A program made the position numbers and the translations under genes. The notes beneath the pieces are model-generated. The model saw nothing but the letters and a program-made list of their open reading frames with translations, was not told the origin of the DNA and did no database searches. This document shows, piece by piece, positions 1 through 7,467 of a stretch of 9,570 nt of DNA (its first letter is position 1; every line of letters begins with the position of its first letter). Source of the DNA: Tannerella sp. GTDB taxonomy: Bacteria; Bacteroidota; Bacteroidia; Bacteroidales; Tannerellaceae. The DNA lies in contig JAITPH010000274.1 of assembly GCA_031289515.1 (NCBI GenBank), positions 1 to 9,570 of the forward strand. Direction: 5' to 3'.

Positions 1-214
1 AGAAGTCGCAGCCGCTACATTGACGGTAGCGCCTACCGGCGGCGGGTTGCTTGTACGCGGTCTCGTTATCGGTGAGCAACTGAACGTCTACAACCTGCGC
101 GGACAACTGCTCTACAACGCTAAGGCTAACTCTACCGAACAGCGTATCAATCTGCGCGAACGCGGTATATATGTTATTGTAAGCGGCGCAAACAGCGTTA
201 AAGCCGTTTATTAA
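1..214 (+). CDS. C-terminal end of a secreted protein with a T9SS type A-like sorting domain (5' partial)
   Basis: The reading frame is open from the left edge (first full codon at base 2) to a TAA stop at 212-214, so only about 70 C-terminal residues are visible and the functional part of the protein lies outside the window. What remains has the layout of a Bacteroidetes type IX secretion sorting domain: a strand containing GLLVRGL, then LNVYNLRGQLLYNAKA (the usual 'hydrophobic-x-Y-x-x-x-G-x-hydrophobic' core), then INLRERGIYVIVSG, and a short final strand ending KAVY. In this family the domain directs cargo through the T9SS at the outer membrane and is then cleaved, often with attachment of the protein to the cell surface. 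A TTG at base 20 could be read as a start, but it lies inside the domain and is not credible. The enzyme or adhesin type of the full protein cannot be told from here. Confidence 0.8.
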   Translation, partial: EVAAATLTVAPTGGGLLVRGLVIGEQLNVYNLRGQLLYNAKANSTEQRINLRERGIYVIVSGANSVKAVY

Positions 215-268
215 TTGGAAATTGTCAAATTTCAATTGACGATTGACGATTAAGAATTAGGAATTGAT
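213..268. repeat. degenerate 7-bp periodic tandem repeat (about 8 units, consensus near AATTGAC)
   Basis: Starting on the last two bases of the upstream stop codon, the sequence divides cleanly into eight heptamers. Most begin AATT or GATT and end in variable G/A/C bases: for example AATTGGA at 213, AATTGTC at 220, AATTGAC at 234, GATTGAC at 241, AATTAGG at 255 and AATTGAT at 262. The unit at 227 (AAATTTC) is the most divergent. The first four units can also fold: bases 213-222 pair with 229-237 around a short loop, with one bulged G. Similar heptamer strings occur between genes in Bacteroidetes genomes as I recall them, but the role is unknown to me. Confidence 0.6.
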
Positions 269-272
269 TGAG

Positions 273-314
273 AACTTCCCCCTGTCGTACTTGTATGGCA
301 GGGGGAGTTTTTTT
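273..314 (+). terminator. intrinsic (rho-independent) terminator of the upstream gene
   Basis: TTCCCCCTG at 276-284 pairs with CAGGGGGAG at 299-307 around a 14-nt loop, giving a stem of nine pairs (one G-T wobble) with five consecutive C-G pairs. A further AA/TT pairing is possible at the base. The stem is followed directly by seven T at 308-314. This is the classic intrinsic terminator arrangement, 59 nt after the stop codon of the sorting-domain gene, and it separates that gene from the downstream cluster. Confidence 0.85.
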
Positions 315-493
315 GCTGCATCCGGTTGTGATGCGCTCCGGTCGACACGACGTTCTCGTCTCCCTCCTGTCATATCGACCGAGAACTCGGCATAACAGCT
401 CTTTTTTAGCCCGCTATCGGCAGAAAAGAGCGTGTTTTGTCGTAAAAAACATGAAAAATTTGCCGGTTGCTATGAAAATACAATTATTTCTTG
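315..493. other. gene-less region between terminator and cluster promoter
   Basis: The full gap between coding sequences is about 308 bases (215-522). After the terminator I see no credible gene: open frames here start at weak codons, encode no recognisable domain and run through the hairpins. The stretch has some folding potential. CGGTCGA at 339-345 is complementary to TCGACCG at 375-381 (29-nt loop), CCGAG at 379-383 is complementary to CTCGG at 386-390, and a longer hairpin lies at 398-431 (separate entry). No tRNA-like cloverleaf, riboswitch core or insertion-sequence end was recognised. Confidence 0.5.
398..431. other. long intergenic hairpin upstream of the TPR gene
   Basis: GCTCTTTT at 398-405 is perfectly complementary to AAAAGAGC at 424-431. 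Inside it, GCC at 409-411 can pair with GGC at 419-421 around a 7-nt loop, and T406/T407 can pair with G423/A422. The result is an almost continuous stem of about 13 pairs with one bulge. It lies about 60 nt upstream of the predicted -7 element, so it would not be in the cluster mRNA if that promoter is the only one. It lacks a following T-tract on the + strand. It may be a protein-binding site, a terminator remnant, or part of a leader from an earlier promoter. Confidence 0.45.
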
Positions 494-501
494 TAAATTT
501 G
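467..501 (+). promoter_or_regulatory. probable Bacteroidetes-type promoter of the TPR/barrel/dsbD/mazG cluster
   Basis: TAAATTTG at 494-501 matches the Bacteroidetes primary-sigma -7 consensus TAnnTTTG in full. The -33 side is weak: the nearest TTG (467-469) lies about 24 nt upstream of the -7 element, whereas about 19-21 nt after TTTG is usual, and the TATG at 471-474 has better spacing but a poorer match. Transcription would begin near 505-510, leaving a leader of only about 15 nt before the ATG at 523. No SD-like sequence is present, as is usual in this phylum. Confidence 0.45.
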
Positions 502-522
502 CGCCAATTATGAATATACAAT

Positions 523-3500
523 ATGATGGCAAGCAAAAAAATAATTTTATCGTTGTGTCTGGTCGCTTCAATTGCGGCAAGCGGACAGCGTTCTCATCAG
601 TTTGATTCGGCTGACAGACTTTTTTCGGAAGGCAGGGACTTCTTTGAAATGAAGAACTATGCCGGATGCGTCGACAAACTCGAACAGTACAGGAAAGTAT
701 CCAAAAACGCCGACCTTGTTCAGGAAGCCGGTTACATGCTGGCTTTCATCGCCTTCGAACAGGGCAGGGACGATGCTTCCGACATCCTCGAATCGTATCT
801 GACCGCTCATCCCGATTCGCAACACGGCGACGAGGCATGTTTCATGATCGGAACATGCTACTTTGAAAAAAAGGATTACGGGAGCGCCGAACGCTGGTTC
901 GCCGACGTCCGCCGGGACGCCCTGAGCGACGTTCGGCAGGAGGCCTGGGGCTACCGGCTCGCATACTCGCAGATGGAAAACGGCGAATTGAAGGCGGCGC
1001 GCAACAACTTCGCCGATGTCCGCGAGTATAACGGAGAATACATGGAGGCGTCGATATACTACATCGCCTATATCGACTATCTGACGGGCAACTACAAGGA
1101 AGCGGCGGCGGAATTTAACCGTCTGAGGCGGAATCCGGCATACGGCGAACAGGCGAACTATTACATCGCGCAGATCAACTATATAGAAGGCAATTACGAC
1201 GAGGTTGTCAAGCTGACCGAGCGCCTTCTCCGCTCGTTTCCCAAGAGCGGAAACAACGCCGAACTGTACCGCATAGCCGGAAACTCCTATTATCAGCTCG
1301 GCAATCAGGACATGTCGCTTTCGATGTTGAGAAAATACGTGTCGATAGTGGACGAGCCTTCGCGCGACGAGCTTTATCTGCTCGGTACCTGCGAATATAA
1401 CCACGGCGACTACGCGAATGCCGTCGACGCCCTTTCGCGTACAATCGCCGACGACGACGAGATGACCCAGAGCGCGTCTCTTTATCTCGGTCAGAGCTAC
1501 CTGATGGACGGCGACAAGAGCAATGCCCGCATGGCTTTCGAGCAGGCAGGCTCGATGACGTTCAACAGGAAAGTGCAGGAAACGGCGCTCTACAATTACG
1601 CCCTTCTGATACATGAAACGTCGTTTACCGGTTTCGGCGAATCGGTGAAAGTGTTTGAGAAGTTTATCAACGATTTCCCCGATTCGCAGTATTCCGATAA
1701 GGTGAACGATTATCTTGTCGAGGTCTACCTCACCTCGAAGAATTATGTCGGCGCTCTCGAATCGATAGAGAAAATCCGCAAGCCAAGCCTCAAAATAATG
1801 GAAGCCAAGCAAAACATACTGTTTCAGCTCGGCAGCCAGAATTTCATGAACGTCAATATGGAAGAGGCAATAGAATATTTCGACCGGACGGTAGAGCTTG
1901 GCAATTATGACGGCGACGCCCGCGCAAACGCATACTTCTGGCGGGGAGAAGCGTATTACCGCCTGAGCCGGTATGCCGACGCCATCTCCGATTTCAACAC
2001 GTATCAGAATGTGGCGAGACGCAGCGCTTCGAGCATCTACTCGCTCGTTTACTACAATCTCGGCTACTGTTATTTCAAGCGTCAGGATTTTGAGCAGGCG
2101 CTTGTCTCTTTCCGGCGTTACACGACGCTCGAAAAGAACGACCGGTCAAAATCATTCGCCGACGCTTACAACCGCATCGGCGACTGCCTGTTCTACGACC
2201 GCAAGTTTACCGAAGCCGAAACGAACTATTCGCGGGCGGTGGCGCTTCAGCCTTCGTCTGCCGATTATGCCACTTACCAGAAAGGTTTCGTCCTCGGACT
2301 GAAAAAGGATTACGCCGGAAAGATTCTTATGATGGACAATATCATAAACAACTATCCGGAATCGCAATATATCGACGACGCGCTTTTCGAGCGCGGGCGT
2401 TCATACGTCTTGATGGAAAAATACGGCGAAGGCGCGGAATCGTTCAGAAAACTGATGGACAACTATCCCCAAAGCAGCCTTGCCCCTAAAGCGGGAGTAC
2501 AGCTCGGCTTGCTCTATTACAACGACAATCAGATGGAGCGCTCGATCGACGCCTACAAGCGCGTGATAAGCGAATATCCGGGCAGCGAGGAAGCGAAAGT
2601 GGCCGTTCAAGACCTGAAATCGGTTTATATAGACAAGAACGACATAAGCTCTTATGCCACATACGTCAATTCGCTCGGCGGCAACGTGCACATAGAGATA
2701 AGCGAGCAGGATTCGCTGACATATCTTGCCGCCGAAAGACTGTTTACCAGAGGCGATTTCGAGGGAGCGCAGAGAAGCCTGTCGAGCTATCTGAATCTGT
2801 ATCCCGGCGGCGCTTTCAGTTCAAATGCAAATTACTATCTCGCCAAGATTGCTTTCGACAGGAAAGATTACCGGCGCGCAAAGAGTTTGTTTGCGACAGT
2901 CCTCAACAGCGGCGATCCCAAGTTTCGCGAAGAATCGCTGGCGCGCAAGTCGGAGATAGAATACATGGAAAAAGACTATGCGGCAGCTATCGAGACGTTC
3001 CGCGAGTTGCGGAATGTAGCCGAATCGCGCGAAAACCGTGAAGCGGCAAAGCTCGGCATTATGAGATGCGCCCAGTTTACCGGAAACGAAAAGGAGGCTC
3101 TCGAAACGGCAAACGAGTTGCTCAAGGAGGTCAATCTCTCGCCCGATATAGAGATGGAAGCACGTTACCTGCGCGCCAAGTCGTATCTTAAACTGGGCGA
3201 GACGGTCAAAGCCACAGGCGACCTGACGGCGCTAAGCAAAGATACCCGCACCGAATACGGAGCGGAAGCCAAGTATCAGCTTGCCCAGCTGTATTACAAT
3301 AATAAAGATGTGGCGCGGGCGGAAAAAGAGCTTTTGAATTTCATCGAAAACGGCACGCCGCACCAGTATTGGTTAGCGCGCGGCTTCATTCTTCTGTCCG
3401 ATATATATATTGACAAGGGGGATTATTTTCAGGCGCGTCAATATCTTACTTCCCTCAAAAGAAATTATGGCGGAAACGAAGAAATAGAGCGCATGATAGA

Positions 3501-3531
3501 AAACAGACTGGAAAAAATAAAAAATAAATAA
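523..3531 (+). CDS. exported TPR-repeat solenoid protein, about 26 repeats
   Basis: The protein has 1002 residues. It starts with a Sec signal peptide (two Lys at 5-6, hydrophobic core from Ile7 to about Ala19, likely cleavage around residue 21, no lipobox Cys), so it should be periplasmic. The rest is built almost entirely of 34-40-residue helical-hairpin repeats of TPR type, with recurring features such as YYxLAxxYY, a Gly/Asp-Tyr turn, A-x-x-x-F and a closing YPxS (for example INNYPESQYIDDALFERGRS). I count about 26 units from residue 28 to the end. One unit near residue 700 is divergent, and the tail is a short charged helix. Long TPR proteins are protein-binding scaffolds; the actual partner is not known from sequence. 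The mature chain has seven Cys. The start is one of two adjacent ATGs (523 or 526). The stop lies 3 nt before the barrel gene, suggesting co-translation and a joint function in the envelope. I do not recognise a named gene. Confidence 0.85.
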   Translation: MMASKKIILSLCLVASIAASGQRSHQFDSADRLFSEGRDFFEMKNYAGCVDKLEQYRKVSKNADLVQEAGYMLAFIAFEQGRDDASDILESYLTAHPDSQHGDEACFMIGTCYFEKKDYGSAERWFADVRRDALSDVRQEAWGYRLAYSQMENGELKAARNNFADVREYNGEYMEASIYYIAYIDYLTGNYKEAAAEFNRLRRNPAYGEQANYYIAQINYIEGNYDEVVKLTERLLRSFPKSGNNAELYRIAGNSYYQLGNQDMSLSMLRKYVSIVDEPSRDELYLLGTCEYNHGDYANAVDALSRTIADDDEMTQSASLYLGQSYLMDGDKSNARMAFEQAGSMTFNRKVQETALYNYALLIHETSFTGFGESVKVFEKFINDFPDSQYSDKVNDYLVEVYLTSKNYVGALESIEKIRKPSLKIMEAKQNILFQLGSQNFMNVNMEEAIEYFDRTVELGNYDGDARANAYFWRGEAYYRLSRYADAISDFNTYQNVARRSASSIYSLVYYNLGYCYFKRQDFEQALVSFRRYTTLEKNDRSKSFADAYNRIGDCLFYDRKFTEAETNYSRAVALQPSSADYATYQKGFVLGLKKDYAGKILMMDNIINNYPESQYIDDALFERGRSYVLMEKYGEGAESFRKLMDNYPQSSLAPKAGVQLGLLYYNDNQMERSIDAYKRVISEYPGSEEAKVAVQDLKSVYIDKNDISSYATYVNSLGGNVHIEISEQDSLTYLAAERLFTRGDFEGAQRSLSSYLNLYPGGAFSSNANYYLAKIAFDRKDYRRAKSLFATVLNSGDPKFREESLARKSEIEYMEKDYAAAIETFRELRNVAESRENREAAKLGIMRCAQFTGNEKEALETANELLKEVNLSPDIEMEARYLRAKSYLKLGETVKATGDLTALSKDTRTEYGAEAKYQLAQLYYNNKDVARAEKELLNFIENGTPHQYWLARGFILLSDIYIDKGDYFQARQYLTSLKRNYGGNEEIERMIENRLEKIKNK

Positions 3532-3534
3532 GAC

Positions 3535-5334
3535 ATGATAAAGCGTAATATACAAGCATTGATGATAGTTGTTCTTTTATTTGCAGCCAACCGTTCCGGC
3601 TTCGCACAGGAGGACATGAAAGAACAGCAGCAGAATATGAACAGAGAGATGACTCTCGAACGCGAATACGACCCGATAGTACAGGATGCCGCTAAAGTGA
3701 ACATACTGCCGGAAGTCCCGGAGATAGTCATCACAAAGCGTCCTATCGTCTACTCGGATTATACGGCTCCGGTTTCTACGAAAAAAATAATAAACGTGCT
3801 GCCGTCAAGCGTACTGATGACCGACGTGGAACACGGTATGCGCAACGGATATCTGCATCTGGGCGGCGGAATGTCGATGAATCTTGTCGGCGATATAGGC
3901 TATAAGCTGATAAATACGGACGCCGACGTGCTGAGCGCGTATTTCTCGCATCGCTCGGCTAACGGAAACGTGACGCCGTTGGACGGTGATTACGAAAAAC
4001 GCAAGGCGAAATTCAACGATAACCTCGCAGCGCTCGACTTAAAACATTTTTTCGATAATATTACCCTCAATCTGGGCGGTAATTTCGGCTATTCGACTTT
4101 CAATTATTATGGGATATACTCTCCTCCGGATATTGCTTCTTCTCCTTATGCAGACCCCGATACGGCAACGAATCAAAGCAATCGAATTATCAATGTTTAC
4201 GCCGGAGTAGCCACAAATTCGACAGCTTCGACAGGCTACCATATAGGCGTCGATTATACCGGTTTCAAGCAGAAATATTCATTGTCGAAGGAACTCGACG
4301 GAATGAATGAAAATAATTTCGGGATAAATCTTGGGCTAAATTCGCCGGAGAACGACGGAAAGCGTTTCGGCGCAGATTTGAAAATGAATTTTTTAAGCTA
4401 CACTGCGGCGATGCAGTCTCGACTTCCGCGACTTGACAGCGCCGCTTTTGACGCGCGTTTCGACGCTACGCTCAATCCTTATTTCCTGCTGGAAGACGAA
4501 AAGTTGAGGTTGCTTGTAGGAGTGAACCTGTCGCTTACCACGCAGGGCGGCGAGACCGACGTCTTTGCCTCGCCTAACATGTCGCTCGACGTTCCGTTTG
4601 CCAATACCGGACTTTTTTATATAAAGCTCGGCGGCGGTCTGGCGTCGAATACAATGGCTGAATTGTCGCGTACAAACCGCTACATAAATCCTGCCTTTAC
4701 TCCCGATCCTTCAAAAACATGGGCGGACGCAAAACTTGGAGTGAGCAGCAGCCCTTCCGCAGGCTTGTGGTTCGACCTCTTTGCCGGTTATAAATATACT
4801 GTTGCAGAAGTACTGTACAGTCCGTTTGTTGACTCTGAATATGATGCGTTTAAGAATGTCAGCGTTGCATATCAGCCGACCGTTCAACGCTTTAATGTCG
4901 GAGCGTCTTTAAAGTACGATTATCGGCGACTGTTCGATTTCTACATCAAGGGCGTCTTCAACAGTTATAACCTGAAGCACGAAGAAACGTGGAAAAACGC
5001 ATACATGGATCATAGCATAGACAAGGACACGGAGATAGAGGCTTACGGTTTGCCGTCGTTGACGCTGAATCTCGGTATCAACGCCCGACCCTTGACGCCC
5101 CTGACCATAAGCCTCGACTACTGCATGTTATCGGGATTGTACGCCCGCGTAAACATGGAGAACGTAGAAATGAAATCGATAAACGATTTGCGTCTGCGCG
5201 CGTCGTGGAAGTTCGGCGATACGTTCGGCGTTTATGCGCAATTTAATAACCTCCTGTTCCAAAAGCAGGAATTGTATTACGGATATCCGTTGCAACCATT
5301 TACTGCAATGGCTGGGATAAACATTAATTTTTAA
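3535..5334 (+). CDS. predicted outer-membrane beta-barrel protein without a plug domain
   Basis: The protein has 599 residues. The signal peptide is clear (IKRN then a hydrophobic stretch to about residue 18, likely cleavage at GFA|QE around residue 24). Residues about 38-95 form a periplasmic segment with the sequence MTLEREYDPIVQDAAKVN followed by a Pro-rich stretch. This opening is, as I recall, shared by a family of Bacteroidetes outer-membrane proteins sometimes labelled TonB-dependent receptors. From about residue 104 to the end, the sequence alternates polar and hydrophobic/aromatic residues with Gly/Asn/Asp-rich turns, as in barrel strands, and it ends ININF: a C-terminal Phe is the usual barrel-assembly signal. 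No TonB plug domain is visible, so a classical TonB receptor is unlikely. The gene starts 3 nt after the TPR gene, which suggests the two products work together, with the TPR protein as periplasmic partner. Substrate and function are unknown. Confidence 0.75.
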   Translation: MIKRNIQALMIVVLLFAANRSGFAQEDMKEQQQNMNREMTLEREYDPIVQDAAKVNILPEVPEIVITKRPIVYSDYTAPVSTKKIINVLPSSVLMTDVEHGMRNGYLHLGGGMSMNLVGDIGYKLINTDADVLSAYFSHRSANGNVTPLDGDYEKRKAKFNDNLAALDLKHFFDNITLNLGGNFGYSTFNYYGIYSPPDIASSPYADPDTATNQSNRIINVYAGVATNSTASTGYHIGVDYTGFKQKYSLSKELDGMNENNFGINLGLNSPENDGKRFGADLKMNFLSYTAAMQSRLPRLDSAAFDARFDATLNPYFLLEDEKLRLLVGVNLSLTTQGGETDVFASPNMSLDVPFANTGLFYIKLGGGLASNTMAELSRTNRYINPAFTPDPSKTWADAKLGVSSSPSAGLWFDLFAGYKYTVAEVLYSPFVDSEYDAFKNVSVAYQPTVQRFNVGASLKYDYRRLFDFYIKGVFNSYNLKHEETWKNAYMDHSIDKDTEIEAYGLPSLTLNLGINARPLTPLTISLDYCMLSGLYARVNMENVEMKSINDLRLRASWKFGDTFGVYAQFNNLLFQKQELYYGYPLQPFTAMAGININF

Positions 5335-5343
5335 AATTTGATT

Positions 5344-7467
5344 ATGAAACGATTTTATATTTTATCATGCCTGTTTATGTTTTTACTTAATATACAGGCA
5401 CAAATTCACGAGCCGGTAAAGTGGACGATAGACATCGTCGAACACTCTGCATCCGAAAAAGAAATAGTCTTCAAAGCCGACATCGAAAGAGGATGGCATT
5501 TGTATGATATGAACTTGCCGGACGGCGGTCCCGCATCTACCGCCATAACTTTCGAGGTCTTGCAGGGCGCGGAGCTTGCAGGCAAGCCGCTACCTTCCGT
5601 CAAGCCGACAGAAGTATTCGATAAACAGTTTGACATGGATATTCGCTGGTTTACCCGGGAAGTTTCTTTTGTACAGAAAATAAAAGTCACCGATATAAAG
5701 AAATTCAAGGTATCCGGCGAGATAGAATTTATGGCTTGTAACGACGTGACATGTGTTCCGCCCGACCGTGTTCCTTTTTCGTTCAACAACGGACATATTA
5801 AAAAATTGACTGCCGACGCCGAAGCCGAAGCGGGCGATGCAACTCCAACTTCTGTCGATGACGTTGCAAATGACGACGTAACGGTTACCGACAGCATTTC
5901 TTCGCAGGAAGGAGACGCTTCCCCCGACAACTCGAAAGACGCCGAGAAGCGAGTTCCTGTTGTAGAATTAAAAATGAAAGATGAAAAGGCTGTATTCTAT
6001 GCGGGCGTTACCGGAAATGAAAGCGCCTCGCTCTGGCAGCCTGTTATCGACGAGTTGAAAGCGCTTGGCGACGAGACTTCGTCGGCAGCCGACAATTCGC
6101 TGCTTTTCATTTTTGTAGCCGGATTTCTGGGCGGTTTGCTCGCTTTGCTGACGCCCTGCGTGTGGCCTATGATTCCTATGACGGTCAGTTTCTTTCTCAA
6201 AAGAACGAAAAGCCGCCGAAAGGCAATCGGCGATGCGCTGCTCTACGGTCTCTCCATCATCGTGATTTATCTCGCCATGGGGCTGCTCATAACCGGTATT
6301 TTCGGGGCAAGCGCGCTCAACGACCTTTCTACCAATGCCATATTCAATATCATTTTCTTCCTTTTGCTTGTCGTTTTTGCAAGTTCTTTCTTCGGCGCGT
6401 TCGAGCTTGTTTTGCCGTCGTCGTGGACAAACAAAATGGACAGCAAAGCCGATACTACAACTGGATTGTTGAGTATCTTTTTTATGGCTTTTACGCTTGT
6501 TCTCGTCTCGTTTTCGTGCACCGGCCCGATTATCGGGACGCTGCTCGTCGAAGCCGCTTCGCAGGGCGATTCCGTTGGCCCGGCAATAGGCATGTTCGGT
6601 TTCGCACTTGCGCTTGCCATACCTTTCGCCTTGTTTGCGATTTTTCCGAATATGCTTCAGAACATGCCTAAATCGGGCGGTTGGCTCAACTCCGTCAAGG
6701 TTGTTTTGGGCTTTCTCGAACTTGCTTTGGGGCTGAAATTCCTGTCTGTAGCCGACCTCGCCTACGGTTGGGGCATATTAGACCGCGAAGTGTTTCTCGT
6801 CCTCTGGATAGTTATTTTCGGACTGCTTGGTCTGTATCTCTTGGGAAAAATCAGTTTCAAACACGACTCGGAACTTAAACACATCTCCGTCTCCCGCTTG
6901 TTTTTGTCGATAATATCATTCGCATTTACGATATATATGATTCCCGGCTTGTGGGGCGCTCCGCTGAAAGCTATCAGCGCGTTCACGCCGCCGCTTTTCA
7001 CGCAGGATTTCAATCTGGACGACAGCGGAGTGCACGCTCAATTCGACGATTACGAAGCCGGCATGGCGGATGCGGCAAGAGTTCGGAAGCCTGTCCTTAT
7101 TGATTTCTCCGGCTTCGGATGCGTCAATTGCCGTAAGATGGAGGCTGCGGTCTGGACAAATACGCGAGTTAAGAGTATTATCGAGAACGACTTTGTGCTC
7201 GTCACGCTTATGGTCGACGATAAGACCAAACTGCCTGAAAATATTGAGATTACCGAAAACGGCAAACTGCGTATCCTGAGAACGGTCGGCGACAAATGGA
7301 GCTATCTGCAACGAAGCAAATTCGGCGCAAATGCCCAGCCTTTCTATATTATCCTTGATAATAACGGATTTCCGATGTCGCCTTCTTATTCTTACGACGA
7401 AGATATATCAAAATATATCAATTTCCTCGAAAAAGGAAAAAAACAATACAGTCTAAAAAACAAATAA
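5344..7467 (+). CDS. dsbD: thiol:disulfide interchange protein DsbD (full length)
   Basis: DsbD carries electrons from cytoplasmic thioredoxin across the inner membrane to periplasmic thiol proteins. The ATG at 5344 is chosen (707 residues) because the signal peptide MKRFYILSCLFMFLLNIQAQ follows directly; a TTG at 5338 is less likely. All three modules are present. The N-terminal periplasmic domain has Cys132 and Cys137 (MACNDVTCVPP). A central domain of eight predicted membrane segments (about residues 255-545) has Cys272 in the TPCVWPMIP motif and Cys392 in SFSCTGP. A C-terminal thioredoxin-like domain has Cys593-Val-Asn-Cys596 and the cis-Pro region AQPFY. An acidic Ala/Asp/Ser-rich linker of about 50 residues (about 155-205) separates the first two modules. 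No key residue is missing. The gene lies 9 nt after the barrel gene and abuts mazG, so it probably belongs to the same transcript, where it may keep envelope proteins reduced. Confidence 0.95.
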   Translation: MKRFYILSCLFMFLLNIQAQIHEPVKWTIDIVEHSASEKEIVFKADIERGWHLYDMNLPDGGPASTAITFEVLQGAELAGKPLPSVKPTEVFDKQFDMDIRWFTREVSFVQKIKVTDIKKFKVSGEIEFMACNDVTCVPPDRVPFSFNNGHIKKLTADAEAEAGDATPTSVDDVANDDVTVTDSISSQEGDASPDNSKDAEKRVPVVELKMKDEKAVFYAGVTGNESASLWQPVIDELKALGDETSSAADNSLLFIFVAGFLGGLLALLTPCVWPMIPMTVSFFLKRTKSRRKAIGDALLYGLSIIVIYLAMGLLITGIFGASALNDLSTNAIFNIIFFLLLVVFASSFFGAFELVLPSSWTNKMDSKADTTTGLLSIFFMAFTLVLVSFSCTGPIIGTLLVEAASQGDSVGPAIGMFGFALALAIPFALFAIFPNMLQNMPKSGGWLNSVKVVLGFLELALGLKFLSVADLAYGWGILDREVFLVLWIVIFGLLGLYLLGKISFKHDSELKHISVSRLFLSIISFAFTIYMIPGLWGAPLKAISAFTPPLFTQDFNLDDSGVHAQFDDYEAGMADAARVRKPVLIDFSGFGCVNCRKMEAAVWTNTRVKSIIENDFVLVTLMVDDKTKLPENIEITENGKLRILRTVGDKWSYLQRSKFGANAQPFYIILDNNGFPMSPSYSYDEDISKYINFLEKGKKQYSLKNK

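Noticed and set aside
339..390. Structured RNA candidate from the inverted repeats CGGTCGA/TCGACCG and CCGAG/CTCGG
   Set aside because: The stems are short (7 and 5 bp), overlap each other, have a 29-nt loop in one case, and match no riboswitch or small RNA core I know.
268..513. 81-codon open frame in the intergenic region
   Set aside because: It begins at a weak start codon, runs straight through the intrinsic terminator at 273-314 and the hairpin at 398-431, and encodes no recognisable domain.
568..1812. 414-codon open frame antisense to the TPR gene
   Set aside because: It lies wholly inside the TPR gene, has no recognisable domain, and its composition (runs of Val/Arg/Ile/Ala without motif structure) is that expected from the complement of a codon-biased gene that rarely uses codons giving antisense stops.
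5333..5340. Possible -7 promoter element (AAAATTTG) just before dsbD
   Set aside because: It lacks the first T of TAnnTTTG, there is no -33 partner, and it is 3 nt from the ATG, which would leave almost no leader. Transcription from the upstream promoter is simpler.
5338..5343. TTG start of dsbD two codons upstream of the ATG
   Set aside because: The ATG at 5344 gives a clean signal peptide beginning MKRF; a rare TTG start adding two residues has no support.
6162..6671. 169-codon open frame on the + strand inside dsbD
   Set aside because: It is a frame-shifted shadow of the membrane domain of dsbD; the dsbD frame itself has all expected motifs.
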